Positions 8,337-19,460 are shown, numbered from the stretch's first letter. The stretch: 60,866 nucleotides of DNA from Gracilariopsis chorda (GCA_003194525.1 NBIV01000330.1:1-60866), one strand, 5' to 3'. Translations and numbers: made by a program. The notes: generated by a model not told the origin, from the sequence alone.

Positions 8337-11300
8337 TTACCTTGCGGTAGAATAAGCTCTTGCTCGTGGGTTGCGGAAGAATCTGTTCATATAGAACCGA
8401 TGTTGTTGCAATGGAAGGGGCGGAAAGAAAGGTCGTGCTGGGTAGTTCTGGCGAACAAGATGCACGGAGCTTTTGATGGCGGAGAAAGGAACAAGACCGA
8501 ACCAAGGTGCGGCATTGGGGCTAGGATTCGAGGTTCCGTGAAGAGCGGGGAGAATAGTATGGTCATGTTCATCGTCTGTCGCCCAACGGAGGGTAATGCA
8601 GTTAAGAGTTTCATCCACGTGATCAAGAAGATCTGTGAGTTCGAAGAAGCATATTCGCGTTCACCTGGCTCATCGTCTTTTATGCGGAAGCGGAGAAGGG
8701 CAAGAAGCTTACATACCCAAACCGTGGGGAACTTGCAGTTGGGTGGTAGAGTGCTTGAGACGAGAATATGAGAGAACTTTGGAAGTTTTGAAGGACCGAA
8801 GCTGGTGGTGGCAAAGATGCGCTGGAGAACAAAGGCCGATGGTTCTCTGAACCGGATGCATTTGAACGTTCTGTCGACGTCTTGCAAGGAAGGGGTGAAA
8901 CCACTGCGGATGAAGGCGGAGTTGACGACGGAGAAGTTGAGAGAAGAGAGGGAGGGTGAAGAAGGGGAAAGTCCAAGCGCTTCGAGGCATAGATTGTGAA
9001 ACGGTGAGATTGCGTCTCGTGAGATTTGGGTGATGAACGGTGGAGGTGGAAGAGGTGAAGATTTTTGAGAGAGAGGCATTGGAGCAGTTTGGGTTCGCCC
9101 GAAGGTACTTTTCTGCGGTGATTATATCCCGAAAGAGAATGGTGGTACCGTCGCGAACCATGGAATGTCTTCGAGCTGGGAGTGTGTGGGAGTTTGAGGA
9201 GGAGGAAAGGTGGTGGGGGATTGCAGTTGAGTTTCGAAAGCCTTCTGTGAGTTGAATTGCGTCGATTGTTTCTCTGTGAGTGGTTGAAGATCTTCGGGAT
9301 GTGCGCCGATAATGGTTTTTGAAGAGTAGTTGTGCGTGTTCGTAGATGCCAGCGTCAGTGAAGTGGAGACCTCCGTATAGTTTGATGTGGGCGACGATGT
9401 GATCGAGAAGGTGGAATTTGAGCGTTCTGAAGTGAGAAGCCTGGAAAGGGCCGAGGATGGAGACGCAGAGATGCTTGAAGTGCTTGATGAGTTCTTGGAG
9501 GGAACGAAGTTGTTGGTGTGTCCATTCTGAGGTGGTGTTGTAGTGGAGTGCGGTAGTGAAGAGGTCGGCGTATGTCATGAACATGGATGTGATGGGTGCT
9601 GTGTCAACTTCGTTGCAGCAAAGATCGAAGAAGGCGCCTACGAAGGGAAACACCATGTCGACTGCGCGGTAATCTTTTGCCTCGAGCATGCCTTTGATGC
9701 CGTCCGGGGTGAAGAAGCCGTTGAGGGATTTGCCCTTCTCTGCGGTGGAAAAGTCAATGTGAAGTGCCGGTGCGGAGAAGTTGACTTCGATATCTGCGAG
9801 GATGTTGTTTGCATGGGTGACAAGGGTGCTTCGAATGGATTTGAATGATCTCGAGGAGGAGCCAACAGTGGTGAAGATATTGTCGGACTTCAGGCGTTCG
9901 ATGGTTGCGAGTTTGACGAGTTTGGAGATACCGAGGTGGAAATTGTGAAGGGGTTCGAAGGAGAAGATGGAGTATGTGGTGAGCAGTGGGGAAATGTTTA
10001 GGAGGGGGTAAGATTCGAAGAAGGAGTGGTAGGGGGAGAGGGCGTTTGTGTGCAGGAGAGATGCTGCTTGATCTCTGAGAGTCCTGGCGACGCGCGGTCT
10101 GCGTTGTAGTTCGGTGTTATTTGCATCCTTGAGAAGGGCGTCGTGTGAGGACCTTGTTTGGAGGGTGTGGGAAGCGGTTCGAGGGGTTAGGGAGCTGAGG
10201 TGGAGGCTGAGGTCGGAGCGGGGGACGAGGCATCTATGGCAGGGCTTCAACGGTTTTGTGCCGTGGAGGACAGCGAGGATGTCTCTCGCTTCGGGGATGT
10301 CTGCAGCATAGTTTGCGATGACTGGGTGGCACTGCCGGATGATCTGGTCTTCATCCCGGAAAGGAAATCCTTTGAGTGCAACAGCTGCGAGGGGCTCGAG
10401 GATGGTTTGCAGAGCTTCTTGAATGAGTTCCATTCGGGTGGTACGGGTGATGGTGGAGGAAAGTGAGCGGTCTTCGAGGGAATCCTCGTCGGATGGGGAG
10501 GAAAGGGCTTGGAAGGACGTGGGGATGTAGCCAAGTAGGGTGTAATTACGGGATATGCAATGGCGGCGAAAGGAGTATGAAAAGTTGAGGAGGGTGATGT
10601 GAAGGGGGTAGGAGGTGATAGAGGAGTTCTTGAGCGAGGTGGAAGACTTGTCTGAGTAAAGCTGTACGAAGCCCATGAAAGATTCAATGCCAGTGATGTT
10701 GGAGTTGTGCCAAATAACATCTGGGTCTTCAGAATGCAGGATGTGGTGCTTGAGGTCCTTGTAGACGCATGTACCGAGTTTCGAAGCCATGGGGTGAGCG
10801 TGTGCGGGGGTACCGTCTGACGCGGACTTTCTTACTGGTTGGAAGAAGGTGCTTGCGCGAGAAGCGTAGCGGAGTTGTTTGAGGAGGACATCGACGGGGT
10901 TTTTCAGGTAGAGAGTTGCGGTTATTTTCGAGGGCTTGTGACGAATAGTTCTGGATTCGGAGCCGATAGAGCCGACGGTGTCCTCAAAGAGCTTTGCATG
11001 GAGTTCAAGGCAGTGGGAGACGGACGTTATTTGTTGGCTGAGTGCCTGGGAGCAATCCGGGTCTTTGAGGAGGTTGATGAGTTCCTCTGCTTTGCGTTTG
11101 CCGAGCTTGGTGGCGATGGAAGCGATGTAGGAGACAATAGGGTGGAGGTTAGCAGGTGCGGGGGTGCTGGAAGCAGGTGTGGTGCGTGTGGAGGAGAGAG
11201 AGGAGTGGAGAAGGTGGACGGCGTCTGTGGAGCGAAGGGCTATAGTGAGCTGGCTGGAATGGTATTCATCGTCTTCCGCGAGCGGAACGTTGTCAGAGGG

Positions 11301-11504
11301 GCGGTTTGAGATGCGAACGGAGCGGGAGTCTGCGGTCTGAATGCGTGGTCGTTTGGTGCGGGGTGGGAGCTGGGTGCCGTTCTTGGGAGTGGTGGCGAAG
11401 AAGGGGTTGGGGGTGTGGCGGAAGCGACAACGGCGCTGGTGTTGGACAAGGGAGGCGTTGAGTTTTGTCTGGAAGGAGCACCTGTGTAAGCGACAAGGCT
11501 GCAT
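8337..11504 (-). CDS. Plavaka/CACTA-like transposase, probable two exons
   Basis: The long minus-strand frame begins best at ATG 11,504 (an open extension to 11,690 exists). Residues 4-26 form a possible C2HC zinc finger (C-x4-C-x12-H-x3-C), as at the N-terminus of fungal Plavaka proteins. Typical elements follow in order: LYSDKSS with a candidate catalytic Asp, a KPCHRCLVPRSDL zinc-binding motif, and a late block KFHLLDHIVAHIKLYGG...EHAQLLFKNHYRRTS. The frame appears to stop at 8,709, but a strong donor (GTATGTAAG, intron from 8,716) and acceptor (CTCACAG, to 8,633) define an 84-nt intron. Splicing restores DLLDHVDETLNCITLRW and a C-terminus with WFGLVPFSAIKSSVHLV and YMNRFFRN, as in this group. 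The spliced product is about 1,027 aa and may be intact. It is expected to cut and rejoin the element ends. Confidence 0.75.
8633..8716 (-). other. Probable 84-nt intron of the transposase
   Basis: Donor GTATGTAAG at 8,716 and acceptor CACAG at 8,633 on the minus strand. Splicing is in phase, creates the codon GAT at the junction, and removes the three in-frame stops that separate two protein-like segments in the same frame. A frameshift pair using the 9,079-8,387 frame is the alternative. Confidence 0.6.
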
Positions 11505-11989
11505 GGTGCAGAGGAGAAGGATGTAAGTCTGTGGGAGATGAGAAAGACGTGGGAGGCGTTCCGGGAGAATATATGACCGCTCAGGAGCACCAATCAGGTG
11601 GCATTGTGATGCACCAGAGAGGCGCGTCGCAGGCACGGCAGGCATGGCACGTGTGTGGACGGGAAAGTGGTTTGGAATGAAAACATTCAAAGTTGGTAAA
11701 TTTTTTAAGCGACGGCGAGGACTTGATTATTTCGCATGAAGAGGTTGGGAAGATGTGTAGACGAGGGTGTAGATCAGTGTGATCTTCGGAGCGTGCGATT
11801 TCCTGGACGCTGGATGTGGCGGAACGTCCCGCTCATGCTTGCAGGTTCGTGAAGTGCAATTGAGTACGTCTCGTTTTTTCGTGTGTTGACATGTGCTGAC
11901 TCTTGCTACGCTTTCTATGTTGATTCGGGAGAGGGAGCAACGGCAGTGTTTTGGATGAAGCTAGGGGCTTAAAAGACTGCGAGGAACAG
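11505..11989. promoter_or_regulatory. Upstream region of the transposase
   Basis: Contains the in-frame 5' extension of the transposase to 11,690, then non-coding sequence. No TATA box was found on the minus strand. It borders the tandem array and probably carries the transposase promoter. Confidence 0.35.
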
Positions 11990-13060
11990 GTGAGTTTGCT
12001 ATGCTGTTCACTTTTCAATCTGGACGAGGACCTGACATGTTTTCTTTCTTGATACGGAGCTATATTAATGACAAGAGGTGGATCGGGTGAGCAGAAGTGG
12101 TCGCTACAAGGTGAGTTAGACTGCGAATGTTATCTGGTAAGGACTACGCGCGGCGATCTGACAAGATTTTGTTGCTGTCGCGACGCTTTGTGGATGCGGT
12201 GATAAGTGAGAGCGAATGAATGGCGAGCATAGAGGTGAGTGCGGTTGTGTTTTAGTTTTGCTCTGTTTTTGGATGGAGATCTGACATGTTTCTGTGTGTT
12301 AGCGCGAAGGGAGAGGCATGAGGGAATGGGTGCGAAGAACTGGTTGCTGCAAGGTGAGTTTCATTTAGAATGCGTTCTGGGACTGGCTACTTACGGAGAT
12401 CTGACACGTTCTTGTTTATTGATGCGAAGCGAGCGAGATGGGAATTGGGTTCGAAGAAGTGTTAAGTGCTAATTTTATCTGGTATTGGCTATGTACGGAG
12501 AACTGACAAGATTGTGTTGCTCTTGTGACGCGTTGTGGACGCGGTGATAGGTGAGAGCGAGTGAATGGCGAGCATAGAGGTGAGTGCGGTTGTGTTTTAG
12601 TTTTGCTTCGTTTTTGGATGGAGATCTGACATGTTTCTGTGTGTAAGCGCGAAAGGAGAGGCATGAGGGAATGGGTGCGAAGAACTGGTTGCTACAAGGT
12701 GAGTTTCATTGAGAATGTTTTCTGGGACTGGCTACCTACAGAGATCTGACACGTTCTTGTTTATTGATGCGAAGCGAGCGAGATGGGAATTGGGTTCAAA
12801 GAAGTGGTGGTTGCAAGGTGAGGTTAAGTGCTAATGTTATCTGGTATTGGCTATGTACGGAGAACTGACAAGTTTTCGGTTTCTGCTGCGAAGCGTTGTG
12901 GATACCGTACTAGGTGATAAGGAGTGGGTGTTTTTCTTAGAGGTGAGGGCGGTGGCGAAGTTATTTTGGATTGTTTATTTGATGGAGATCTGACTTTTGT
13001 TTGTTTATTGATGCGAATGTGCGAGAGAGAAGTTGCAGATTGGATGAGGTTTGATGGTTT
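11990..13060 (+). repeat. Tandem array, ~120-bp unit with AG/GTGAG and CTGACA motifs
   Basis: CTGAC recurs at 12,032, 12,158, 12,281, 12,401, 12,503, 12,626, 12,746, 12,865 and 12,990 (spacing 102-126 bp). Each of the first eight is preceded by about 42-47 bp by AG/GTGAG, except the one at 12,503 where that part is deleted. A higher-order repeat of 345 bp is clear: the segment around 12,154-12,498 recurs at 12,499-12,843. On the plus strand each unit looks like a splice donor, a branch-point-like CTGAC and a T-rich tract. It may be an array of duplicated exon-intron pieces or of protein-binding sites upstream of the transposase. There is no CRISPR-like spacer structure. Confidence 0.8.
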
Positions 13061-13264
13061 CTAACGAGTGTTTGTTTGTGTTTGCTTATTTGTATCTTCT
13101 GCAGGTGCGAATGGGGAGGTCGAAGGGAGAAGGTGCAGCGAGGGGGATGAGCAGAGGTTTGGATGAGGTACGTGTGTTCAACACAAGTTGGGTTATTGGA
13201 GGCGTAGTGATGAAAGAAGGGAGCGCATTCTAACTTTTTTCTTTGTGGTTTCGTTTTGTGACGG
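13061..13264. other. Spacer between tandem array and foldback
   Basis: A good plus-strand acceptor-like sequence (TTGTATCTTCTGCAG/GTGCG, about 13,090-13,109) is followed by a purine-rich exon-like stretch with GTACGTG. No gene is recognised. Confidence 0.3.
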
Positions 13265-13414
13265 GTACAGGCCTCGCCTCACCGTCTATCGTGGAATGGA
13301 GGCCGTTTTTGTTACCGTTTTCGATTTGTTCTAGGCGCGCTACGCCTGGAGCAAAATGAAACGACAATGAAAGCGGTTTCCATTCCACGATAGAGGGTGA
13401 GGGGAGGCCTGTAC
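13265..13414. repeat. 150-bp foldback element
   Basis: The ends GTACAGGCCTC...CTATCGTGGAATGGA and their inverted counterpart at the right (TCCATTCCACGATAG...GAGGCCTGTAC) pair over about 60 bp with few mismatches around a short AT/GC centre. It is non-coding and MITE-like, and lies between the tandem array and the right subterminal repeats. Confidence 0.7.
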
Positions 13415-13564
13415 TGGCGTAGTATAGATTCAAGATTACATCCATTAGACGAGGTAAAAGTGAATGAGTACCGCATCCGAAACGTCCATGTCTGCTAGAT
13501 TTCATCGCCGATGGTGAATGATCTGGCACTAGATGACAAACATTCACCCCTTCACTGTTCGTAG

Positions 13565-13790
13565 TATTTGTGCTCTAGTATGAATGAGAACTGAACGATA
13601 GACTGCTAGTTTCTTACTGCTAGTATGAATGTTGCTAGTTTTCTCACATTCACCTCTGCATTCATTTGAGGTAGTATTTTGTGCTAGATATACTAGCACA
13701 AAAATTCTGAGATTTTTTTGAATGCCCACCATAGACTTTCTAGCACCCCCAAACTAGAAAAACTAGCACTCAAACTAGCATTCCGAAAAC
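13565..13790. repeat. Right subterminal repeats (CTAG-rich)
   Basis: About eleven CTAG motifs, mostly GCTAGT/ACTAGC, occur within some 220 bp, with GAATG/CATTC motifs between them. The vocabulary matches the left end. A small palindrome GTGCTAGATATACTAGCAC lies at about 13,681. Confidence 0.75.
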
Positions 13791-13797
13791 ACAGACG
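13774..13797 (-). repeat. Right terminal inverted repeat of the 13.6-kb transposon
   Basis: Reverse complement of the left end with three mismatches in 24. It is followed by TG (13,798-13,799), the target duplication, and then by the integrase of element A. Confidence 0.85.
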
Positions 13798-13799
13798 TG

Positions 13800-14640
13800 A
13801 TTATTATACGCATAGACCAGCGATTGGACATAGTCATCCCAGTCCAGTTGGTGCTCGGAAACTTAGTGAGTCAACCTCGTGGCCAGGCTTCTGTTGAACC
13901 TTTCGGCTTGTCCATTGGTCTGAGGGTGGTACGCTGTACTGAGGGGATGTTGTAGACCTACGGCCGAGCACACATACTCAAAGAATTCGTATGTAAACTG
14001 AGAGGCGTTGTCCGTAAGGAGGTAGACCGGTAATCAATAGGGCTAAAGCCAATGGGCTAGGGAATCCATGGCAACCCCCGTAGCAGTCCTTGATTTAAGC
14101 GGAATTGCTCGGGTCAAGTTACTGAACCGATCGGTAACCACCAATATAAATCGGTTACCATGGGTCGACCTCGCAAATGGCCCTAGGATATCCAATGCAA
14201 TGAACTCGATCGGCCGAGCCACTGGGAATAACTTCAGTTTCCTTTGCTGTAGTGCTCTTTTCCCTCGGATTTTCGCGCATGCTGCACAAGTCCTCGCGGT
14301 TTACATTACGTCATTGGCCATCAGAGGCCAATAAAAATATCTCCTCAGGGTCTGATACAACTTAGTCCCTCCGGGATGGCCAGCCAACCTCGGCTAGTCA
14401 GCGAGGTAAACAAGGCGTGCCTGTAAGGCCTTAGGAACAACCCGCTGTATCGCCCCATCCAATGGTGACCTGCAACAAAATATCCCCTGGCGGTTGTATT
14501 CGAACAGCCATCGAGGAGTCTCTACTTTTTCTCCTACCTTGACGCAATAGTCGTCCTCTGTATGGGCCAGAAGAAATTCCTCGAGACGTATTCGTGTAAG
14601 ATCTGCGCTTTTTCGGCTGGGCCATATCGACATCCAGTGG
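13800..14640 (-). pseudogene. Element A integrase, zinc-finger and catalytic core
   Basis: Encodes the Cys pair of an integrase zinc finger (CAACAKIRG context) and a core with IALDILGPF and FILVVTDRF, as in element B. Stops and frame changes interrupt it. It ends within the AYNN motif where the DNA transposon entered. Confidence 0.8.
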
Positions 14641-14649
14641 TAGATCTTC

Positions 14650-16250
14650 CTAATCCTTGGTGCATAAGATCGCTGCGCCGTGTCCGTCCGTCCCTTCGTT
14701 CATTCTCACCTCAGCCATCCGTGGTTCCCTTCCCTCCTCTTCAGTGTCCTGTGGCACATCCCAGATGGTGGGAGTCTCATCTTCCAATGGAGTTTGTTCT
14801 GTACCATCTGTCAGAATGCGTGGAAGGGCATCCGCGGCTTGATGTTTCAGCCCTGGCCTATAGGTTACATTATAGTCGAATTCGGCCAGGTGCACTCTCC
14901 ATCGGGCCAAACGAGAGGATGTGTCCGTCATGTTTAGTAACCACCGGAAGGAGTGGTGATCTTTCCTAATGGTAGAGTGAGCTCCTTCCATAAAATGCTG
15001 AAGATGGCGCACTAACCACACAATAACCAGAAAACCTTTTTCCGTTGTGCTGCAGCTCCTTTCGACCTTGGTCCGGGACCTACTCCAGTAGCCTTTTGGG
15101 CGATAATCCTTAAAGAATTCCTGCTCTTGGAAAAGAGCACAGCCTACATATGTCGCAGATGCATCCGTATCCAGGATATACGGCTTATTTGCCCTGGGTA
15201 GCCTCAGAATCGAAAGTTTAACCAAATTGTCTCTGAAGTTCTGACAGGCCTCATATTGCTGGTCCGTGAGGTCGTCAAATTCCGAAGGGGTCTTTTTCTT
15301 CACCATTTCATTGAGTGGCACCGCGGTTTTCGCGAACCCCAGGAAAAACCTACGGTACACAATGCATAGGCCAAGGACGGAACGCAGTTCCGTATGGGTT
15401 CTAGGGGGTCGCCTTTCCCGTATGGCCATAGTTGCAGCTTTAGCTATTTGTAGTTTTCCAGGAAACACCACATAGCCAAGGTAGTCCACTGAGGGCTGAA
15501 AGAAGAAACACTGCTTCAGCCTCAATGTTACGCCCGCCTGTTTTAGCACCATAAGGACTGCCATTAAATGTGCAAAATGTTCCCTAATGGATCTGGAGAA
15601 GATAATCACATGATTTAAGTAGACAAAGGCGAACTTCCATTTGACCCTGGACAGAATGATGTCCATGGCCCATTAAAAAGTGGCTGGCGCATTCATGAGA
15701 CCAAAGGGCATCCGTGTAAATCGGAATAATCCCAATTGGGTCGTGAATGTGGTTAGCGACTTCGCCTTGTCGTCTATGGGTACTTGCCAATACCCACACT
15801 TGGCATCCAGCGTGGTGAAGATTTGCGCATCCCCAGGGGAATCCAGACAGTCGTCCATTCGGGGGATAGGATAAGTATCCCTTTTGGTCACCGCATTTAG
15901 TTTGCGGTAATGAATACAAACCCGTACGGTCCAGTCCTTCTTGGCCACCAACACAAAAGGCCTAGCTCACTCGGCCTCCGAAGGTAGTGTACCCTCAATG
16001 AACCCTGGGGACTTCATTTTCTCAATCTCTTTGGCCACCACCTCTCTTCCTTTTAGGCCAGTTCGATATGAGTGTTGATATTGGGACGTGGCCCCGTCAT
16101 TAAGGTCAATTCGATGCTTTGTGGCATTGATTTTGCCCTGCTTGCCACCCCATGCCAGCGAAGCCCTTGAGGAGATCATTGAATTGTTCCCTATATGGTT
16201 CAAACTCCTCGCCCGGGTTGACGCCGTTTTTCCAAGTGGCCGGGGTATCA
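14650..16250 (-). pseudogene. Element A reverse transcriptase and RNase H
   Basis: Contains ARPFVLVAKKD...RVCIHYRKLNAVTKRD, PFGLMNAPATF, and RNase H ILDTDASATYVG with the late FRWLLNMTD...DYNVTYRPG. The polymerase catalytic YxDD is changed to YLNHV, so the enzyme could not work even if the stops were read through. Residue order and spacing are those of Ty3/gypsy. Confidence 0.85.
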
Positions 16251-16599
16251 TCTCAAGAAGCAACTCTTCCGCGTCAATCTCCATAATGGCCACGGGAGCG
16301 GGCATAGATATCTCTACCACTGCATCCTTAGGCAACCTCGCAGGCTTGTCACGGAAGTAGCTCATGGTAACCGCAAAGAGCCAGTTTGGTACCACACTCA
16401 TTACTAAATTGGCCATGAGGGATAGGTGTTTCATTACCAACTTGAGATAGTTTTGCAACAAAACCAGACCTGAGGACTCACACACCACTGCAGCAGCCAT
16501 CTGATTCATAGGCGGTATGACTATCGCCATTGCCAATCTGACCTTGTTGGTCGCAGTCCTCGTGGGAAACTTGACGTTAGCTGGGGTAGCCTCGGGTCT

Positions 16600-17104
16600 C
16601 GGGCACGACCCGACGATCGCCATCGATGGTCGTCGATGGAAGTCAACCCTCTTTTGGCCAGGATAGATCTCTTTTACATATCTTTCAATAAAGCTCGTCC
16701 CTAGGATTCCTTCTGCTCCCGGGTTCGGGCAGACAAGAAAACAGTTCTTAACCTTCAGGTGGCCCAATCAGACATAAAGCGGCAGTATTACGCGAATGTC
16801 CATTGGCCGACGTGATGCGTCCGTTACCTTCGGTGAATTTTTGTCTTGTCTCATCCTTTCCCACCCCGATGGTAAGACCTTCGGATGTACCCGATTGGGG
16901 CCTGCTCCAGTATCCAACAAGGCCGTAAACCTCGTTACGATGCTGGCCTGTAGTCCCAAAGTTCCATGTACCTCGTAAGTATCCTTCCTTAGGACACAAA
17001 CGCCGTCCTCGAGGTCTTCCCATTGGTCCACACCATACACCTGACTCGAGACCACTGTCATTTCGTCCTCTGGTTTCTTTCGTTTCTCGGCTCCTGTGGT
17101 CCAC
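16600..17104 (-). pseudogene. Element A protease
   Basis: An aspartic protease with ALLDTGAGPNRVHPKVL, followed by LPLYV and LVCPNPGAEGILGTSFI. The frame is interrupted at the IRVILPLYV region. The active-site DTG is retained. Confidence 0.8.
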
Positions 17105-17150
17105 GAATCTGATTGTTCAAGGTGGCAGTTCTGAGAGACACGACACGCCT

Positions 17151-19340
17151 CTATGTGTCTCTCCGGTAGTTTTCCTTTGGCTTTGGCACTGCGGTATCGC
17201 CTTTTCCGCCCAGGTATTCGATGCTATCCCTTGGGTCTTCAACCATGTTGAACTGAGGTGGTTTCACCGGTGTGGTGAGAGGAGTCACGTACTTGAAGCT
17301 CCCTGGCGTCCTAGTGGTTCTTGATGGAAAGGTCCTCCGGAAGTAACCCTCGGCATGGTGCACCTGGTAGTTCTCCTCTTTTCCTGCCATACTCCCCGTG
17401 CGGATGTCCTCAGGCATGTAATTTATGCAGTCACATGGTCGGGCCGTGGAAACGCAAATATAACAGGCCTGATTGGAATTCGTAATGGCGTCCCTCTTGG
17501 AGGCGATCGGAGAATAACGGGGTGTCGCCGGGGTCGATGGGGTGGTCGTTCCTGACGAAACGGTCGATGGTGCTCCTGACGGAGCTGAAGAGAAGCTCAC
17601 CGCAAGAGCATCCGCGGTACCGGAATGTCCCAAGGCTGAGTCTGACTCCAATGCGTTCTCTACATGTAAGGCTTCATATCCCAGGATAAGAGTCTTGCAA
17701 GACCCCTTGTGTCTGCGTCACCCGTTCGACGGGAAGTGCTATAGGTCTTGCCGTATCCTTCGACATACGTCATCAGTTGACGCAGCGTCAAGTCCGGATG
17801 GGCAGTGTGGTTGTTTTGGACATGCGTCTGTGTCGCAGGGAGCAACCCTGCGATAAAATGTCGCTTCAGCTGACCCTCGGAGAACATATTCCCGCACCTG
17901 CGGGCTCTAGTACAAAGTTGGTCGGCGTAGTCCGTTTCGGACATGTTCGAGCTCTGGTGGTAGCCAATCACGTCCTGGTAGGCATCCATTATGTGGTCGC
18001 CAGTTGCATACGCTTCCAACAGGTAGTGAAAAACCTCTGGATAGGTCCTCAGAAGCTCCCGATCTCGAGCATCAATAGAGCTGGCCGAACCGGAGATCTT
18101 GGCAACTACTTGGTCCTTCGCTTGTCCACTTAGGAGGAGCTGGAAGCAATAGAGTACAGCATCCTCATTGAATCCATTCTGGTCACAGGCCACCTGGAAC
18201 GAACTCAAGAACTTAAGGACTGGAATGGGATCCTTCCCAGAAAACTTTCCCGGAACGGTTAGTTGCATTCTCATCGCCCACCTGGCAATCTTTTTGGCGA
18301 CCGAAGAGATGTAATGCATGGAATGATCCATTAAGCGTTACGTTTTCACCTCTAAGACCTTCTGGAAAATTTCATTGGTCGTGACCAATGCTTTGAGGTA
18401 CCGAACATCCGCCTCATCCATATCGGTGTTGGAAGAGTCAAACGAGTCCGAATGGTCATCGCTCGAGTCCAATTGGTGCCTCTTCCGATGGTTCGTCCCC
18501 GACTTAGGCCTTCGGCTGCCTTTCCTCTTTCTATGGGTCTCGATATCTACGAGGTCCTTTTTGGCGAGCTCTTCATCGTCCTTGAGGTACTTTCTGGCGT
18601 ACCGAACGCCATGCTGTCCATTGGTTTGATCTCCCGTGCGGCGTCTTTGGCTCTGGAGTTTCTCTTATCCAGGCGGTTTATAACCCAACGGACCTTCCTG
18701 TGCTGTACCCAGGCGAGAGGCTACTTCTATAGCTGCTCCCTGAGGGCAGGTGTATGATGGCCGATGGACATCCAATGGTAAACTTTGAGAAAACGCCCGA
18801 GGGCTTTGAAATGTGCCTGCCTGGCGGGTGACTTCTCGTTCGATGGTCGTGGCAATGGAATGTACAAGGAAGTATGATTGGAAAACCTGAGGAAACATTT
18901 GGTCGGCCAGAGAGGAGAGGCGCTCCCGTAATACTCTATACAGATGGTCCCTGAGGAATTGCTTCATTTGATTTTCGCAAAAAGAGGCGAGTTGTGGCCA
19001 TAGAAGATCAGAGACATCGTCCCCCATACGGGGGGTGTGTGCGGTGGCTGCTAAGTCCTGAGGCTGCTCTGAATCGTTCCTCGGGCCTTGCAGAAGGTTA
19101 ACCTGGTCCATACTCTCGCGGAGGCGAGCGACTAATGACCATTCTCTAGTTATCTTTTCGGGATTGTCTATTGGGTCTATGAAAAGTCCACTAGAGCAGC
19201 TGCAGGTACTTCTATGGTCACTAGTATTGTTTGGTTGGGCAGCCAATGCTGTAGCAGCGACTTTGAGAGGTGCGGCTGCATCGGGGGTTCCTTTGTGTTC
19301 TTCTTTCTTTGAATTTCGTTTTTGGTTACCTATACGGTCT
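17151..19340 (-). pseudogene. Element A gag
   Basis: Three open segments (19,246-18,665; 18,331-17,660; 17,651-17,151) correspond to one gag polyprotein. The middle one has a retrotransposon-gag helix region (VPGKFSGKDPIPVLKFLSSF, then LLSGQAKDQVV). A CYIC motif near 17,450 is the remnant of a zinc knuckle whose second half is out of frame. The start codon is lost. Confidence 0.75.
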
Positions 19341-19460
19341 TTTTTGCTTTTGAGCCAGTTGCGTCGACCAATAGTCCGATGGTTGAAGTCCTATGGGTAA
19401 AATTCTTTCGTTAAGGTAAAATAAGGCTGTTACTCTAGGCGTCTAGGTTAGAAGACCAGT

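Larger units (their letters stand above)
192..13797. mobile_element. 13.6-kb DNA transposon with Plavaka/CACTA-like transposase and DNA methyltransferase
   Basis: Both ends are defined by sequence. Read inwards, the left end begins CGTATGTGTTCTCGGAACGC and the right end CGTCTGTGTTTTCGGAATGC, and 21 of the first 24 bases match. The flanking integrase of element A is cleanly split. Compared with intact copy B, the dinucleotide TG is present at 190-191 and again at 13,798-13,799, a 2-bp target duplication as expected for CACTA-type elements (2-3 bp). Inside are a transposase (minus), a DNA-methyltransferase-domain protein (plus) ending 54 bp from it, two further unrecognised ORFs, CTAG-rich subterminal repeats and a tandem array. 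Assignment to the Plavaka/CACTA group rests on transposase motifs I can read; family naming would need a profile search. Confidence 0.85.

Noticed and set aside
8387..9079. Overlapping 230-codon minus frame as the real transposase C-terminus through two frameshifts
   Set aside because: A single well-formed 84-nt intron keeps the main frame and joins both conserved parts; kept only as an alternative.
11990..13060. CRISPR-like array
   Set aside because: Units are ~120 bp with no short constant repeat separated by unique spacers, in eukaryotic DNA.
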